Assembly: GCA_964291465.2 (NCBI GenBank)
Contig: OZ219937.1
Location: 124,001-188,000 of the forward strand
DNA length: 64,000 bases
Origin: JAGWBJ01 sp964291465
GTDB lineage: Bacteria; Chloroflexota; Dehalococcoidia; Lucifugimonadales; JAGWBF01
Direction: 5' to 3'
In this document: one piece after another, positions 43,913-52,716 of the stretch
Layout of the letters: each line of letters starts with the position of its first letter
How positions within the stretch are numbered: the first letter of the stretch is position 1
Translations under genes and position numbers: made by a program
The notes under the pieces: model-generated
The model's database searches: none
Told to the model about the DNA's origin: nothing
The model's input: only the letters and a program-made list of their open reading frames with translations

Positions 43913-45094
43913 GTGGTCGATCTCAGGAAGGCGGCGGCCATCGTGGGGGTGCACGAGCACCCGACCAGGTACGCGCCGGACAAGAGCGAGCTGCAAGTCC
44001 AGGGCGAGAGCGTCATCAAGGCCCTGGAGGACGCCGGACTCTCCAAGGGGGACGTGGACGGGCTGTTCACGTCCTCTATGTCGGTGCGCAACAGCGGCCT
44101 GAACCTGGCGGACTACCTGGACCTGAACCCCCGGATGGTGGACAACACGTCGGTGGGGGGCGCGTCCTTCGAGTTCCACCTGTCCCACGCGCTGACGGCC
44201 ATCGCGGCGGGGCGCATGAACTGCGCGGTGATCACCTACTGCACGCTGGCCCGCTCGGGAGGGATAGCGGTGGGCACCGGCGGCGCGGCCCGCCTGGGAC
44301 ACCCGCGGCTGGACCCGTCCCCCGACAGCTTCGAGGAGCTGTACGGGGTAACCACCGTGGGCCTGTACGCCATGGTGGCCCAGCGGCACATGCACCAGTA
44401 CGGCACGACCCCTGAGCAGCTTGCCGAGGTATCCGTGGCGGTGCGGAAGCACGCCTCCATGAACCCCCACGCCATGTTCCGCAACCCCATCACCGTCCAG
44501 GACGTGCTGACGTCCCGGATGATCTCGTCGCCTCTGCACATCCTGGACTGCTGCGTCATCACCGACGGGGGAGGGGCGGTGGTGGTGACCTCGCCGGAGG
44601 TGGCCCGGGGGTGCAGGCGGCCGCCCGTGTGGGTGCTGGGGACCGGGGAGGGCGTGGCCCACCAGGGGGCGGGAAAGCGGGACCTGGCGTACATGGCGGC
44701 GGGCCAGACCCGGCAGCCGGCCTTCGCGACGGCGGGGGTGACCCACGGCGACATCGACATGTGCATGATCTACGACTCGTTCACCATCACCGTCCTCACG
44801 ACCCTGGAGGACCTGGGCTTCTGCGAGAAGGGGGAGGGGGGCGACTTCGTGTCCGGGGGCAGGCTCCAGCTTGGCGGAGAGCTGCCCATCAACACCGACG
44901 GCGGCGGGCTGTCGTCCAACCACCCGGGGATGCGGGGGATCTTCCTGCTGATGGAGGCCACCAGGCAGCTACGCCACGAGTTCGAGGGGACCCCGCGGCA
45001 GGTGCCCGATTGCAAGATAGCCCTGTGCCACGGCACGGGGGGCGGCCTGGGCTCCCGGCACAGCGGCGGCACGGTCATCCTGGGGAGGGACTAG
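43913..45094 (+). CDS. Thiolase-fold protein lacking the nucleophilic cysteine (SCP-x/Ltp2-like)
   Basis: A 393-residue thiolase-superfamily protein of the lipid-transfer group. The N-terminus AAAIVGVHEHPTRYAPDKSE and the C-terminal NTDGGGLSSNHPGMRG and LCHGTGGGLGSRHSGG are typical. Where thiolases have Cys in VGGACASG this protein reads VGGASFEFHL, so a classical thiolase reaction is unlikely. In steroid degradation the cysteine-less Ltp2 protein with a DUF35 partner is a retro-aldolase; a DUF35 gene follows here three bases downstream. Start GTG 43913 with GGGAGGG upstream. Substrate unknown. Confidence 0.85.
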   Translation: MVDLRKAAAIVGVHEHPTRYAPDKSELQVQGESVIKALEDAGLSKGDVDGLFTSSMSVRNSGLNLADYLDLNPRMVDNTSVGGASFEFHLSHALTAIAAGRMNCAVITYCTLARSGGIAVGTGGAARLGHPRLDPSPDSFEELYGVTTVGLYAMVAQRHMHQYGTTPEQLAEVSVAVRKHASMNPHAMFRNPITVQDVLTSRMISSPLHILDCCVITDGGGAVVVTSPEVARGCRRPPVWVLGTGEGVAHQGAGKRDLAYMAAGQTRQPAFATAGVTHGDIDMCMIYDSFTITVLTTLEDLGFCEKGEGGDFVSGGRLQLGGELPINTDGGGLSSNHPGMRGIFLLMEATRQLRHEFEGTPRQVPDCKIALCHGTGGGLGSRHSGGTVILGRD

Positions 45095-45097
45095 ACG

Positions 45098-45505
45098 TTG
45101 ACGGAGTGGAAGAAGCCCCTGCCGACCATCTCCGGGGAGACGCGCCCCTACTGGGAGGCGTGCCGCCGGGGAGAGCTCCTGGTGCAGCAGTGCGACGCCT
45201 GCCAGGCCTACCAGTTCTACCCCCGGGGCATCTGCGCGGCCTGCTGGAGCGGCGAGGTCCGGTGGGTACGGTCCAGTGGCAGGGGCACGGTCTGGACCTT
45301 CACCGTCACCCGGCAGAACCGGACGCCCGGGTTCGCCGAGGAGGTCCCCTACGTCCTGGCGTTGGTGGAGCTGGAGGAGGGGGTCAAGATGTTCACCAAC
45401 ATCGTGGAGTGCGACCCGGGGGATGTCGCCATAGGGATGCCGGTGGAGGTGACGTTCATCCGGGCGACGGACCAGGTTAGCGTCCCCTTTTTCAAGCCGG
45501 CATAG
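45098..45505 (+). CDS. DUF35 / OB-fold zinc-ribbon acyl-CoA-binding protein
   Basis: A 135-residue partner protein of thiolase-like enzymes. The rubredoxin-like zinc ribbon has four cysteines in QQCDACQAYQFYPRGICAAC (about residues 31-50), followed by an OB fold (GRGTVWTFTVTRQNRTPGF, VPYVLALVELEEGVKMFTNI). The zinc ribbon and OB fold bind CoA thioesters or stabilise the thiolase dimer in known complexes. The start is TTG 45098, three bases after the thiolase-like stop. The pair probably forms one heteromeric aldolase or thiolase-like complex. Confidence 0.88.
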   Translation: MTEWKKPLPTISGETRPYWEACRRGELLVQQCDACQAYQFYPRGICAACWSGEVRWVRSSGRGTVWTFTVTRQNRTPGFAEEVPYVLALVELEEGVKMFTNIVECDPGDVAIGMPVEVTFIRATDQVSVPFFKPA

Positions 45506-45660
45506 ACTCCTGAAACTCGCTGGACAGACTCAACCCCCAATCCCCTCCCCGGTTGCTGAGCCCGTCCTCCCACCCCGTGCTCCGCGCGGGTAAGTCGGAG
45601 CCCGCAAAGGACGAGCATTCCGCCCGGGGGATAAGGAATTCCCCCACGGCTCTGCGGTGT

Positions 45661-45677
45661 GCTGGCGGAGGGCCAGC
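45661..45677. terminator. Weak hairpin between convergent DUF35 and M16 genes
   Basis: GCTGGC, loop GGAGG, GCCAGC, in a convergent gap of about 190 bases that has no other clear feature. There is no U-tract, so a terminator role is uncertain. Confidence 0.3.
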
Positions 45678-45694
45678 GGGCACCGTTCAGACCA

Positions 45695-46977
45695 TTACTT
45701 GATCTTCAGCAGGCTGCGGAAGCGGCGGTCGCTGCGGAAGGGGCCCACGACCGCCAGGTTCAGGGCAAATTGCGAAGGTCGACTAGGCGAACCACGGTTG
45801 AGGCGACGCGCTGTACGTCGTCGGTAGTGACGGCGTCCATCCTCTCCACGACCTCGTCGACGGTGCGGACGGTCCCCAACAGGGTCTGCTGGGCGCCCAT
45901 CCACATGGCGACGCTGCGGCTGTCCTCCATGCGGAGGAGCATCCTCCCCTTGGACAGCTCCCGGGCCTTGTCCAGCTCCGCCTGGGGGATGGGCTCCTGA
46001 AGGCCCGCGAGCTGCTCGAGGATGGCGCCGATGGCCTGGGCGCTCTTCCGGGGCTCCACACCGCAGTAGACGGTGAGGGAGCCACAGTCCCGAAACAGGT
46101 TGAGGGAGCTGTGGACATCGTAGGCCAGGCCCTGCTTCTCCCGCAACTCCAGGAAGAGGCGGCTGCTCATGCCCTCGCCAGGACCACGTTCATCAGCCCA
46201 AGGCGTACCGGTCGGGGTGCCCCATGGGCAGGCTGGGAAGCCCGACGATCAGGTGGGCCTGGTCGGTCTTCCGCTGCTCGACCCGCACCCGCGGGGAGGT
46301 CTGGCCGTCGACGACGGGCTGCCACTGCATGGGTGTCGCCGGCTCCCAGCCCTCCAGGGCGTCGCCCAGGAGGTCGAGCACCTCCTGGTGGGATATGTCC
46401 CCGGCCACGGAGACCACGGCGTTGCAGGGAGTGTACTGCTGTCTGACGTAGTCCAGGATGTGCTCCCGGGTCAGCCCGCTGACCGACTCCTGGCTGCCCC
46501 CACGTCCCTGCCCATGGACTGGTCGGGCCACAGGGTCTCGTCGATGAGCAGCTCGACCCGGTTGGTGGGGTAGTCGTTGACCATCCGGAGCTCTTCCAGT
46601 ACCACCTCCCGCTCCTTGTCTATCTCCACGGGATCGAGGAGGGGGTTGAGCATCATGTCCACCAGGACCGAGAGGGCCCGCTCGAAGTGGGGCCTGGCAA
46701 CCTTGCACCAGAAGACGGTCATCTCCCGGTCGGTGCTGGCGTTCATGATGCCGCCTACGCCCTCGATGGCCTCGCTGACGTCCCGGGCGGTGGGCCAGCT
46801 CTTGGTGCCCTTGAAGAGGACGTGCTCCAGGAAGTGGGAGACGCCTGCTACCTCGTCGGACTCGTACCGCGACCCGGCGCCGATGAAGATGCCCACGGAG
46901 ACGGAGCGGGTATGGGGCATGGACGACGTGAGGACGTGAAGTCCGTTGTCCATGAGGGTACGCTGAAACATGATCAC
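45695..46977 (-). pseudogene. M16 family zinc peptidase (insulinase-like), broken by four frameshifts
   Basis: Fragments in three frames line up as one M16 peptidase of about 430 residues. Frame one has the inverted zinc motif HFLEHVLFKGT and the downstream Glu region (REVVLEELRM). The next frame has ESVSGLTREHILDYVRQQY, then SSRLFLELREKQGLAYDVHSS, then NLAVVGPFRSD at the end. Breaks lie near 46497, 46193, 46178 and 45765, and each is repaired by one added base. In intact form it would process peptides, often beside polynucleotide phosphorylase genes. Whether it is a true pseudogene or poor sequence cannot be told here. Confidence 0.8.
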
Positions 46978-47062
46978 TCCCTACAAATCACCGGGCCATC
47001 GGCGCAGGCCCCGATGGATGATGGGTCCCCCGCGCCCGGGCTGCCCCGCGACGAACGACTCT

Positions 47063-47707
47063 CTAGCTCTTGCGCCACTCCACGTCACCGTACAGGTCGT
47101 CGGGGTGCTGCGCGGAGTCGAAGTCGCGGATCTCTTCCCTGGACCGGCCGACGGTGGTGTTGCTGCCGTGGCCGGGCAGGATCACAGTGTCGTCGGGCAG
47201 GGGCAAAATATGCCTGGATATGCTGTCCTTCACCTGTCTGAAGGCCTCGGGGCTGCGGGTCTTGCCCGGGCCGCCTGGGAACAGAGTGTCGCCGGTGAAG
47301 AGGTGGCTGCCGGTGAGCAGGCACACGGCGCCGGGGGTGTGGCCGGGGGTGTGCTTGGCCAGCAACTCCAGCTTCCCAATCTGCACCACGTGGCCGTCCT
47401 CCAGCAGTATGGAGGGGGGGACGGGAATGGCGGGGGCGTCCTCGGTGTGGGAGGCGACGGGGGCGCCGGTGCTCTCGGTCATCTCCCGGAGGCCGGCGGT
47501 GTGGTCGCCGTGCTGGTGGGTGATGATGATGGCCTTCACCTTCACGTCGCCCAGCTCGGCAAGGAGCTTCTCGGGCTCCTCGGGGGCATCGATGATAACG
47601 GCCTCGCCCGTCTCCACGCAGGACAGGACGTAGCTGTTGTTGTCTATGGGACCCATATGGGGGACCTTCACTATGCGCGTCGTGGAGTCCTCGAACTGGA
47701 CCGGCAT
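47063..47707 (-). CDS. MBL-fold metallo-hydrolase (glyoxalase II-like)
   Basis: A 214-residue metallo-beta-lactamase-fold hydrolase. All metal ligands are visible: THQHGDH (about residues 63-69), the His in HTPGHTPG, the Asp in FTGDTLFPGG and the His in ILPGHGSNT. The layout matches hydroxyacylglutathione hydrolase-like proteins, but without glutathione genes nearby the thioester substrate is open. It has its own promoter, an extended -10 at 47806-47814, overlapping a CTAG-type palindrome at the predicted start. Confidence 0.85.
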   Translation of the reverse strand: MPVQFEDSTTRIVKVPHMGPIDNNSYVLSCVETGEAVIIDAPEEPEKLLAELGDVKVKAIIITHQHGDHTAGLREMTESTGAPVASHTEDAPAIPVPPSILLEDGHVVQIGKLELLAKHTPGHTPGAVCLLTGSHLFTGDTLFPGGPGKTRSPEAFRQVKDSISRHILPLPDDTVILPGHGSNTTVGRSREEIRDFDSAQHPDDLYGDVEWRKS

Positions 47708-47786
47708 CCTTACCTCCTGCCACGGGCCTCCCCGCCGGCGGGTCGCCCGTTCCTTGTATGTCCAGGGGACCTGGCACCTGGCCCCC

Positions 47787-47814
47787 TAGCTAGCTAGCTA
47801 CACCCATATTAGCA
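47787..47814 (-). promoter_or_regulatory. Promoter and palindromic operator candidate of the MBL hydrolase gene
   Basis: On the minus strand an extended -10, TGC-TAATAT (47806-47814), is followed by the perfect palindrome TAGCTAGCTAGCTA (47787-47800) placed over the predicted transcription start near 47799. CTAG-rich sites are rare in bacterial DNA, which favours a functional role. Confidence 0.5.
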
Positions 47815-47890
47815 GAAAAGCCTCGTGGGTAGTAGGGATGGCCTTCGGATTCTCCCTCTCCTCGACCGGGGGGACTTACCCTCACCCCGG

Positions 47891-47911
47891 CCCTCTCCCA
47901 GGGGGAGAGGG
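47891..47911. repeat. Dispersed-type hairpin repeat
   Basis: CCCTCTCCC, short loop, GGGAGAGGG, preceded by CCCTCACCCCGG. This resembles the CCCTCACCC...CCTCTCCC...GGGAGAGGG intergenic repeat seen in many bacterial genomes. Confidence 0.6.
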
Positions 47912-47927
47912 AGAAGGCGGATATGGG

Positions 47928-47957
47928 TTGACACTGCCGGAGGGGCCCATCTACCAT
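47928..47957 (+). promoter_or_regulatory. Promoter candidate of the DUF4349 lipoprotein gene
   Basis: TTGACA (47928-47933), 18 bases, TACCAT (47952-47957). The leader before the ATG would be about 107 bases. Confidence 0.45.
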
Positions 47958-48070
47958 GTGGGCGTTCCACCCACTCCGGGAACTTTTTCCTATCGGCTTC
48001 CGTCAACGGTAGTAGGGGCCGGGGACGCAGCGGACGGACACGGCCCTCACCAAAGTCGGAGGTCGGGGCA

Positions 48071-49716
48071 ATGACGAGACGAGCCGGGTACCTGACTATC
48101 GCCGTCCTGGTAATGCTGCTGTCACTGGCGGCATGCGCTGGCGAATCCGAGAGCGTGGACGGGGACTGGGCGCTTTCCATGGACGATCGTTCCATCGACG
48201 TGTATGAAGGCGGGTGGGAGTCCGAGGAATACATGGAGGAGGCGGAGGTGCTGGCGCTGCGGGCCGAGGGAGCCGCGGGGCCTGCGGGGGCCGCGGGGGC
48301 CATCTCGACCGCTACAGACACGCCGATGCCGGCGCCTACCAACCTTTCAGCGGCCGTCAAGACGGCCGTCAAGACGGAGGCGGTGGACCCGGCAGCGACG
48401 CTGTCCATGGCTGTCCCGACCCCGGCGCCCGCCGCCATGGCGGCCCCCGAGGTCCAGACGCGGATGATCGTCCGGACGGTGGACATGGCGCTGACGGTGG
48501 GGGACCTGGCCGGGGCGCTGCAGGAGGTCCAGGACCTGGCCGAGGGGATGAACGGCTGGGTGGTCCAGTCCAGCAGGCAGGAGGACCACCGGGCGTTCAT
48601 ATCGGTGCGGGTGCCCGCTCAGCGCGTGGACGAGACGATTGGACGCCTCCGGGAGCTGGCGACGAAGGTGGACTCGGAGGTGTCTTCCAGCCGGGACGTT
48701 ACCGACGAGTACGTGGACCACCAGTCTCGGCTGAGGAACCTCACCGCCAGCGAGGAGCAGCTGCTGGAGCTGTTGGGTCAGACGGCCAAGGTGGAGGAGC
48801 TGCTGCTGGTGCAGCAGGAGCTCAGCAAAGTGCGCGGGCAGATCGAGGAGATAGAGGGCCGGATCAAGCTCCTGGAGGAGACCGCGGCCTTCTCCCTCAT
48901 CAACGTGGTCCTGGAGCTGGAGCCCGCCGCGATGGAGACGGACGCGGGGATGACCGGACGGCCAGCCTGGGGGAGCCCGTCCGGTTCAGGGCTGATTTCA
49001 CGGCCTCAGAGGGCATTGAGGACTTCCGGTACGAGTGGGACTTCGGCGACGGGTCGGGCCCGGTGGCCGGCAACCGCACCGTCCCCAACGCCGACGGCGT
49101 CACCCGGAGCACGGCCACCGTGACCCACTTCTACGAGGACGAGACGGACTCGCCCTTCATCGTGACCTTCGAGATAACCGGCACCGGCGAGGCCGGCGTC
49201 GCCGAGGGGGAGGACACCCTCACCGTCGTCGTGACGAGACTCCCGCGCATCGACGTGTTCGCGGGCCGGGACATGACCGTGGACGAGGGCGACCCGGTGC
49301 GCTTCAGCGGCTCCTTCACCCGGCCCGAGGAGATGTCCCAGGTGTCGTACAAGTGGGAGTTCGGGGACGGCTCCTCGCCCGTCACGGGGACCCTGGAGGC
49401 CGGGGACACGACGGCGGAGGCCGTCCACACCTACGTCAACGAGCGCCCCACGCCCTTCACGGCCACACTGACGGTGACGGGCACGGGGGACGCGGGGACG
49501 ATCACCAGCAAGGACTCCACGCGGGTGCTGGTGCTGGAGTCGCCGGGATGGAGCCCCGGGGGCATATCCGGCGACGCCGTCGGCGCCCTGGGGGCCATCG
49601 GCAGGGGGCTTGGCCAGGCCGCCATCTGGGCGGGCATCCTGAGCCCCATCTGGGTGGTCGTTCTGGCGGGGGCCGCCTACGCGGCAGTCAGGCGGCGCAG
49701 ACGGTCTTCCAAATAG
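48071..49716 (+). CDS. DUF4349 lipoprotein with two PKD-like domains, frameshifted
   Basis: A surface protein of about 548 residues when repaired. The N-terminus is a lipoprotein signal (LVMLLSLAACAGE). The DUF4349 domain (about residues 130-290) ends in a coiled coil, VQQELSKVRGQIEEIEGRI. After a frame change at the GGGG run 48946-48949 come two PKD-like beta domains, marked by YEWDFGDGSGP and YKWEFGDGSSP, and a C-terminal membrane helix with RRRRRSSK. DUF4349 proteins usually run straight from coiled coil to the membrane helix, so the PKD insertion is unusual. One added G joins the frames. It may bind surface glycans or proteins. Confidence 0.75.
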
Positions 49717-49763
49717 GCAAATGGGCAAGCGGGCCAAGAAGAGCGACTAGCGGAGGATACGTG

Positions 49764-51083
49764 ATGCTGGCTACGGTCAAGAGGGTGCTGCCGGACACGG
49801 CCGAGGTCAACCATCAGGGGCACTTGGTGATTGGGGGCTGCGACGTGGTGGAGCTGGCCGAAGGGGAGGGCTTCGGCACACCCCTGTACGTCTTCGACGA
49901 GGAGACGCTGAGGGGCCGCTGCCGGGAGTTCGTCCGGGAGTTCCGGGGACGCCACGCCGACACGACGGTGGCCTACGCCAGCAAGGCCTACATCAACCCG
50001 GCCCTGGCCCGGATCATGATGGAGGAGGGCCTGGGGCTGGACGTGGTCTCGGGCGGAGAGCTGGCCATCGCCGCGGCGGCCGGCTACCCGCCGGACAACG
50101 TCTACTTCCACGGCAACAACAAGACGGAGCAGGAGCTGCGGGAGGCGCTGGAGTACGGCATCGGGCGGGTGGTCGTGGACAACTTCCACGAGCTGGGCCT
50201 GCTGGACCGGCTGGCGGCAGAGGCGCAAAGGGTCCAGGACATCATGGTCCGGGTCTCCCCCGGGGTGGACCCCCACACCCACGTGTACACGACCACGGGG
50301 GTGCTGGACAGCAAGTTCGGCTTCTCGTTGCAGACGGGCGACGCGGAGGAGGCGATACGTGGTGCGCTGGCAAGCCGCAACCTGAACCTGGTCGGCCTCC
50401 ACTTCCACCTGGGGTCTCCGCTGTTCGAAGTGGAGCCGTACCGGGTCGCCACGAAGCTGGTGCTCGAGCTGGCCTCCCGGTTCCGGGAGGAGGGACTCGC
50501 GCTGCGGGAGTTCAGCCCCGGGGGCGGGTTCGCCATCAACTACACCAGGGAGCAGAACGCGCCGTCGGTGGCGGAGTACGCCGAGGCCATCGTCTCCACC
50601 ACCCATGAGACGTGTCGCGACCTGGGGATGGAGGCGCCCCGCCTTGTGGTGGAGCCGGGGCGGGCCATCGTCGGGCCCGCGGGGGTGGCCGTGTACCGGG
50701 TGGGCGCCATCAAGGACATTCCCGGGGTGCGCAAGTACGTATCGGTGGATGGGGGGATGGGAGACAACATCCGGCCGGCCCTCTACGAGGCGGCCTACGA
50801 GACCGTGGCGGCGAACAAGATGGCCGTCGAGCCGTCGGAGACGGTGACCATCGCCGGGAAGTACTGCGAGTCAGGGGACGTGCTGGTGCGGGACGCGCTG
50901 CTGCCACCCCTGGAGTCGGGCGACCTGGTGGCCCTGCCGGCCTCGGGGGCCTACTGCCTGCCCATGGCGTCGGTCTACAACCTGAACCCCCGGCCGCCCA
51001 TCGTGCTGGTGAACGACGGAGAGGCCCGGTTGATCCGGCGGCGGGAGAGCTACCGGGACATCCTGAGCTGCGACCTGGTGTAG
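49764..51083 (+). CDS. lysA: Diaminopimelate decarboxylase
   Basis: A 439-residue PLP enzyme for the last step of lysine synthesis. The PLP lysine is in VAYASKAY, the glycine loop in SPGGGFAINY, and the dimer-interface catalytic Cys in GKYCESGDVL. The N-terminal GHLVIGGCDVVELAEGFG-type segment is normal. ATG 49764 has GGAGGATACGTG just upstream, so the long frame before it is not coding. It is followed by holB after 21 bases. No other lysine genes and no lysine riboswitch are visible. Confidence 0.95.
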   Translation: MLATVKRVLPDTAEVNHQGHLVIGGCDVVELAEGEGFGTPLYVFDEETLRGRCREFVREFRGRHADTTVAYASKAYINPALARIMMEEGLGLDVVSGGELAIAAAAGYPPDNVYFHGNNKTEQELREALEYGIGRVVVDNFHELGLLDRLAAEAQRVQDIMVRVSPGVDPHTHVYTTTGVLDSKFGFSLQTGDAEEAIRGALASRNLNLVGLHFHLGSPLFEVEPYRVATKLVLELASRFREEGLALREFSPGGGFAINYTREQNAPSVAEYAEAIVSTTHETCRDLGMEAPRLVVEPGRAIVGPAGVAVYRVGAIKDIPGVRKYVSVDGGMGDNIRPALYEAAYETVAANKMAVEPSETVTIAGKYCESGDVLVRDALLPPLESGDLVALPASGAYCLPMASVYNLNPRPPIVLVNDGEARLIRRRESYRDILSCDLV

Positions 51084-51104
51084 CCGCCGGCGGCGGAGCG
51101 CGCA

Positions 51105-52121
51105 ATGTGGAAGCTGCATGGCCATGACGCCCTCGTCCAACGGCTGGACCGGAGTGTCCGGGAGGGAAGGTACGCCCACGCCTACCTGATCGCCGGACCG
51201 TCGCAGGTGGGAAAAGGCACCCTGGCGCTGGACCTGGCCCGGGCCCTGAACTGCCGGTCCCGGGAGGAGGCGCCCTGCGGTACGTGCACCCAGTGCCAGA
51301 GGATATCCGCCGGGCAGCACGCCGACGTCCGGGTCCTCAGCCTGGAGGTCAGACCAGAAGGGGCCTCCAGGACTGAGATCGGCATCGACGAGATCCGCGA
51401 GGTACAGCACCAGGCGAACCTGAAGCCGTACGAAGGGTCGCACAGGGTCTTCATCGTGGACGGGGCCGAGCACATGAGCGAGCAGGCGGCCAACGCCCTG
51501 CTGAAGACGCTGGAGGAGCCGCCCGAGCAGGTCGTCATCATGCTGCTAACCTCGGAGGAGGACGCGCTGCTGGCGACGGTGCGCTCCCGGTGCCGCCGCC
51601 TGGAGCTCCGCCCCATGGCCGTGCCCCGGGTGGCCTGCTTCCTGATGGAGCGCCACTCGACGGAGCAGGCACAAGCGGACCGGCTGGCCCGCCTCTCCAT
51701 GGGACGCCTGGGGTGGGCCGTATCGGCGCTGGAGGACCCATCCCTGGAGGAGGAGCACCAGAAAGCGGTGGAACGGGTCGCCGACCTCTCCATGGGAGAG
51801 CTGGATGCCCGGTTCGCCTACGCCGCCGAGGTCGCGACCCAGCACTTCGGCAACCGCGCCCGTGCCAGGGAGTCGCTGAACACGTGGCTGAGGTGGTGGA
51901 GGGACCTGCTGCTGGTCACGGCGGGGGCGCGGGATCTCGTCTACCACGAGGAGTGGATGGAGAGCCTGGAGGCCCAGGCCTCCCGGATCACCAGCCGGCA
52001 GGCGGCGGAGGTCATCAGGTCGCTCATGGACAAACTGGAGGCCCTGGAGGACAACGCCAACTCCAGGCTGGCCCTGGAGGTGCTGATGCTGGGCCTACCG
52101 GACCGGGCCGGCGGGTCCTAG
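51105..52121 (+). CDS. holB: DNA polymerase III delta' subunit
   Basis: A 338-residue clamp-loader subunit of the AAA+ family. The modified P-loop AGPSQVGKGTL, zinc cluster CGTCTQCQRI, VFIVDGAEHMSEQAANALLKTLEEPPE (in parts) and SRCRRLELRP are as expected for HolB; the SRC arginine finger is conserved. It functions with DnaX and HolA. Its stop codon overlaps that of the convergent HNH gene, the two sharing the bases CTAG. Confidence 0.92.
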   Translation: MWKLHGHDALVQRLDRSVREGRYAHAYLIAGPSQVGKGTLALDLARALNCRSREEAPCGTCTQCQRISAGQHADVRVLSLEVRPEGASRTEIGIDEIREVQHQANLKPYEGSHRVFIVDGAEHMSEQAANALLKTLEEPPEQVVIMLLTSEEDALLATVRSRCRRLELRPMAVPRVACFLMERHSTEQAQADRLARLSMGRLGWAVSALEDPSLEEEHQKAVERVADLSMGELDARFAYAAEVATQHFGNRARARESLNTWLRWWRDLLLVTAGARDLVYHEEWMESLEAQASRITSRQAAEVIRSLMDKLEALEDNANSRLALEVLMLGLPDRAGGS

Positions 52122-52630
52122 CCGACGTCGACCCAGGGGATGAACTTGCGCCACTCGTCGAGGATCGTCCGGTTGTAGAGGACGTAGTAGGGATTGGGGT
52201 AGGGGGCCTTGGGCCGCCGCAGCAGGGCCATTCCGGCCTCGGCGGGGGTGCGCCCGGCCTTGACGCGGTTACAAGGTATGCAGGCGCTGACCACGTTCTC
52301 CCAGGTATGGTCGCCGTACTGGCGCCGGGGCTTGACGTGGTCGAGGGTCAGCTCCTTGGTCTGCAGGCCGCAGTACTGGCAGGTGTGGCGGTCGCGCATG
52401 AATATCTCTTTCTTGGACAGCTTACGCTGCACGAAAGGACGCCGCACCAGGTTGACCAGGCGTATGACCGAGGGCACGGCAATCTTCGTACTGGGGGTGG
52501 ATATCTCGCCGCGCCCGTTCTCCAGCAGCTCCGCCTTTCCCTTGCCCAGCAGCACCACGGCCCGCCTCACCTGACAGACGTTTATCGGCTCGTGGTTCAG
52601 GTTGAGTACGAGGACCGGAGAAGTCAGCAT
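52118..52630 (-). CDS. HNH endonuclease family protein
   Basis: A 170-residue protein with a C-terminal HNH domain: zinc-binding CQYCGLQ, the catalytic LTLDHVKPRRQYG, then NVVSACIPCNRVKAGRTP. The N-terminal LVLNLNHEPINVCQVRRAVVLLGKGKAE is the conserved head of a widespread stand-alone HNH family found in single copy in many genomes, of unknown cellular role. A perfect TATAAT ends five bases before ATG 52630, so its mRNA should be leaderless. It may act in DNA repair or restriction; nothing nearby indicates a phage. Confidence 0.88.
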   Translation of the reverse strand: MLTSPVLVLNLNHEPINVCQVRRAVVLLGKGKAELLENGRGEISTPSTKIAVPSVIRLVNLVRRPFVQRKLSKKEIFMRDRHTCQYCGLQTKELTLDHVKPRRQYGDHTWENVVSACIPCNRVKAGRTPAEAGMALLRRPKAPYPNPYYVLYNRTILDEWRKFIPWVDVG

Positions 52631-52635
52631 GGGCA

Positions 52636-52641
52636 ATTATA
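52636..52641 (-). promoter_or_regulatory. -10 box of the HNH gene (leaderless transcript)
   Basis: TATAAT on the minus strand, ending five bases before the ATG, so transcription would start at or next to the A of the start codon. No Shine-Dalgarno sequence is present. Confidence 0.6.
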
Positions 52642-52716
52642 ATACGTCGGCGGCGATTTCCTCCAGAGGGGCACGGTTACCAGGGGAGGACGGCGCGGTA
52701 CGGCCGTCACGGAGGC

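Larger units (their letters stand above)
47708..48070. other. Intergenic control region between the divergent MBL and DUF4349 genes
   Basis: About 360 bases. It carries the MBL promoter and palindrome, a 9-bp hairpin repeat (47891-47911) and a TTGACA-18-TACCAT promoter (47928-47957). A frame open through much of it on the plus strand looks non-coding: its composition is unlike the neighbouring genes and it has no ribosome site. Confidence 0.55.

Noticed and set aside
45506..45694. Possible small gene between DUF35 and M16
   Set aside because: No frame with a start, a ribosome site and plausible composition; only a weak hairpin is seen.
47825..48070. N-terminal extension of the DUF4349 protein from 47825
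   Set aside because: The extension reads through a hairpin repeat and promoter; ATG 48071 gives a proper lipoprotein signal and has GGAGG upstream.
48214..49716. Separate PKD protein gene distinct from DUF4349
   Set aside because: The frame has no start or ribosome site near the junction, and one added G at 48946-48949 joins it smoothly to the upstream protein.
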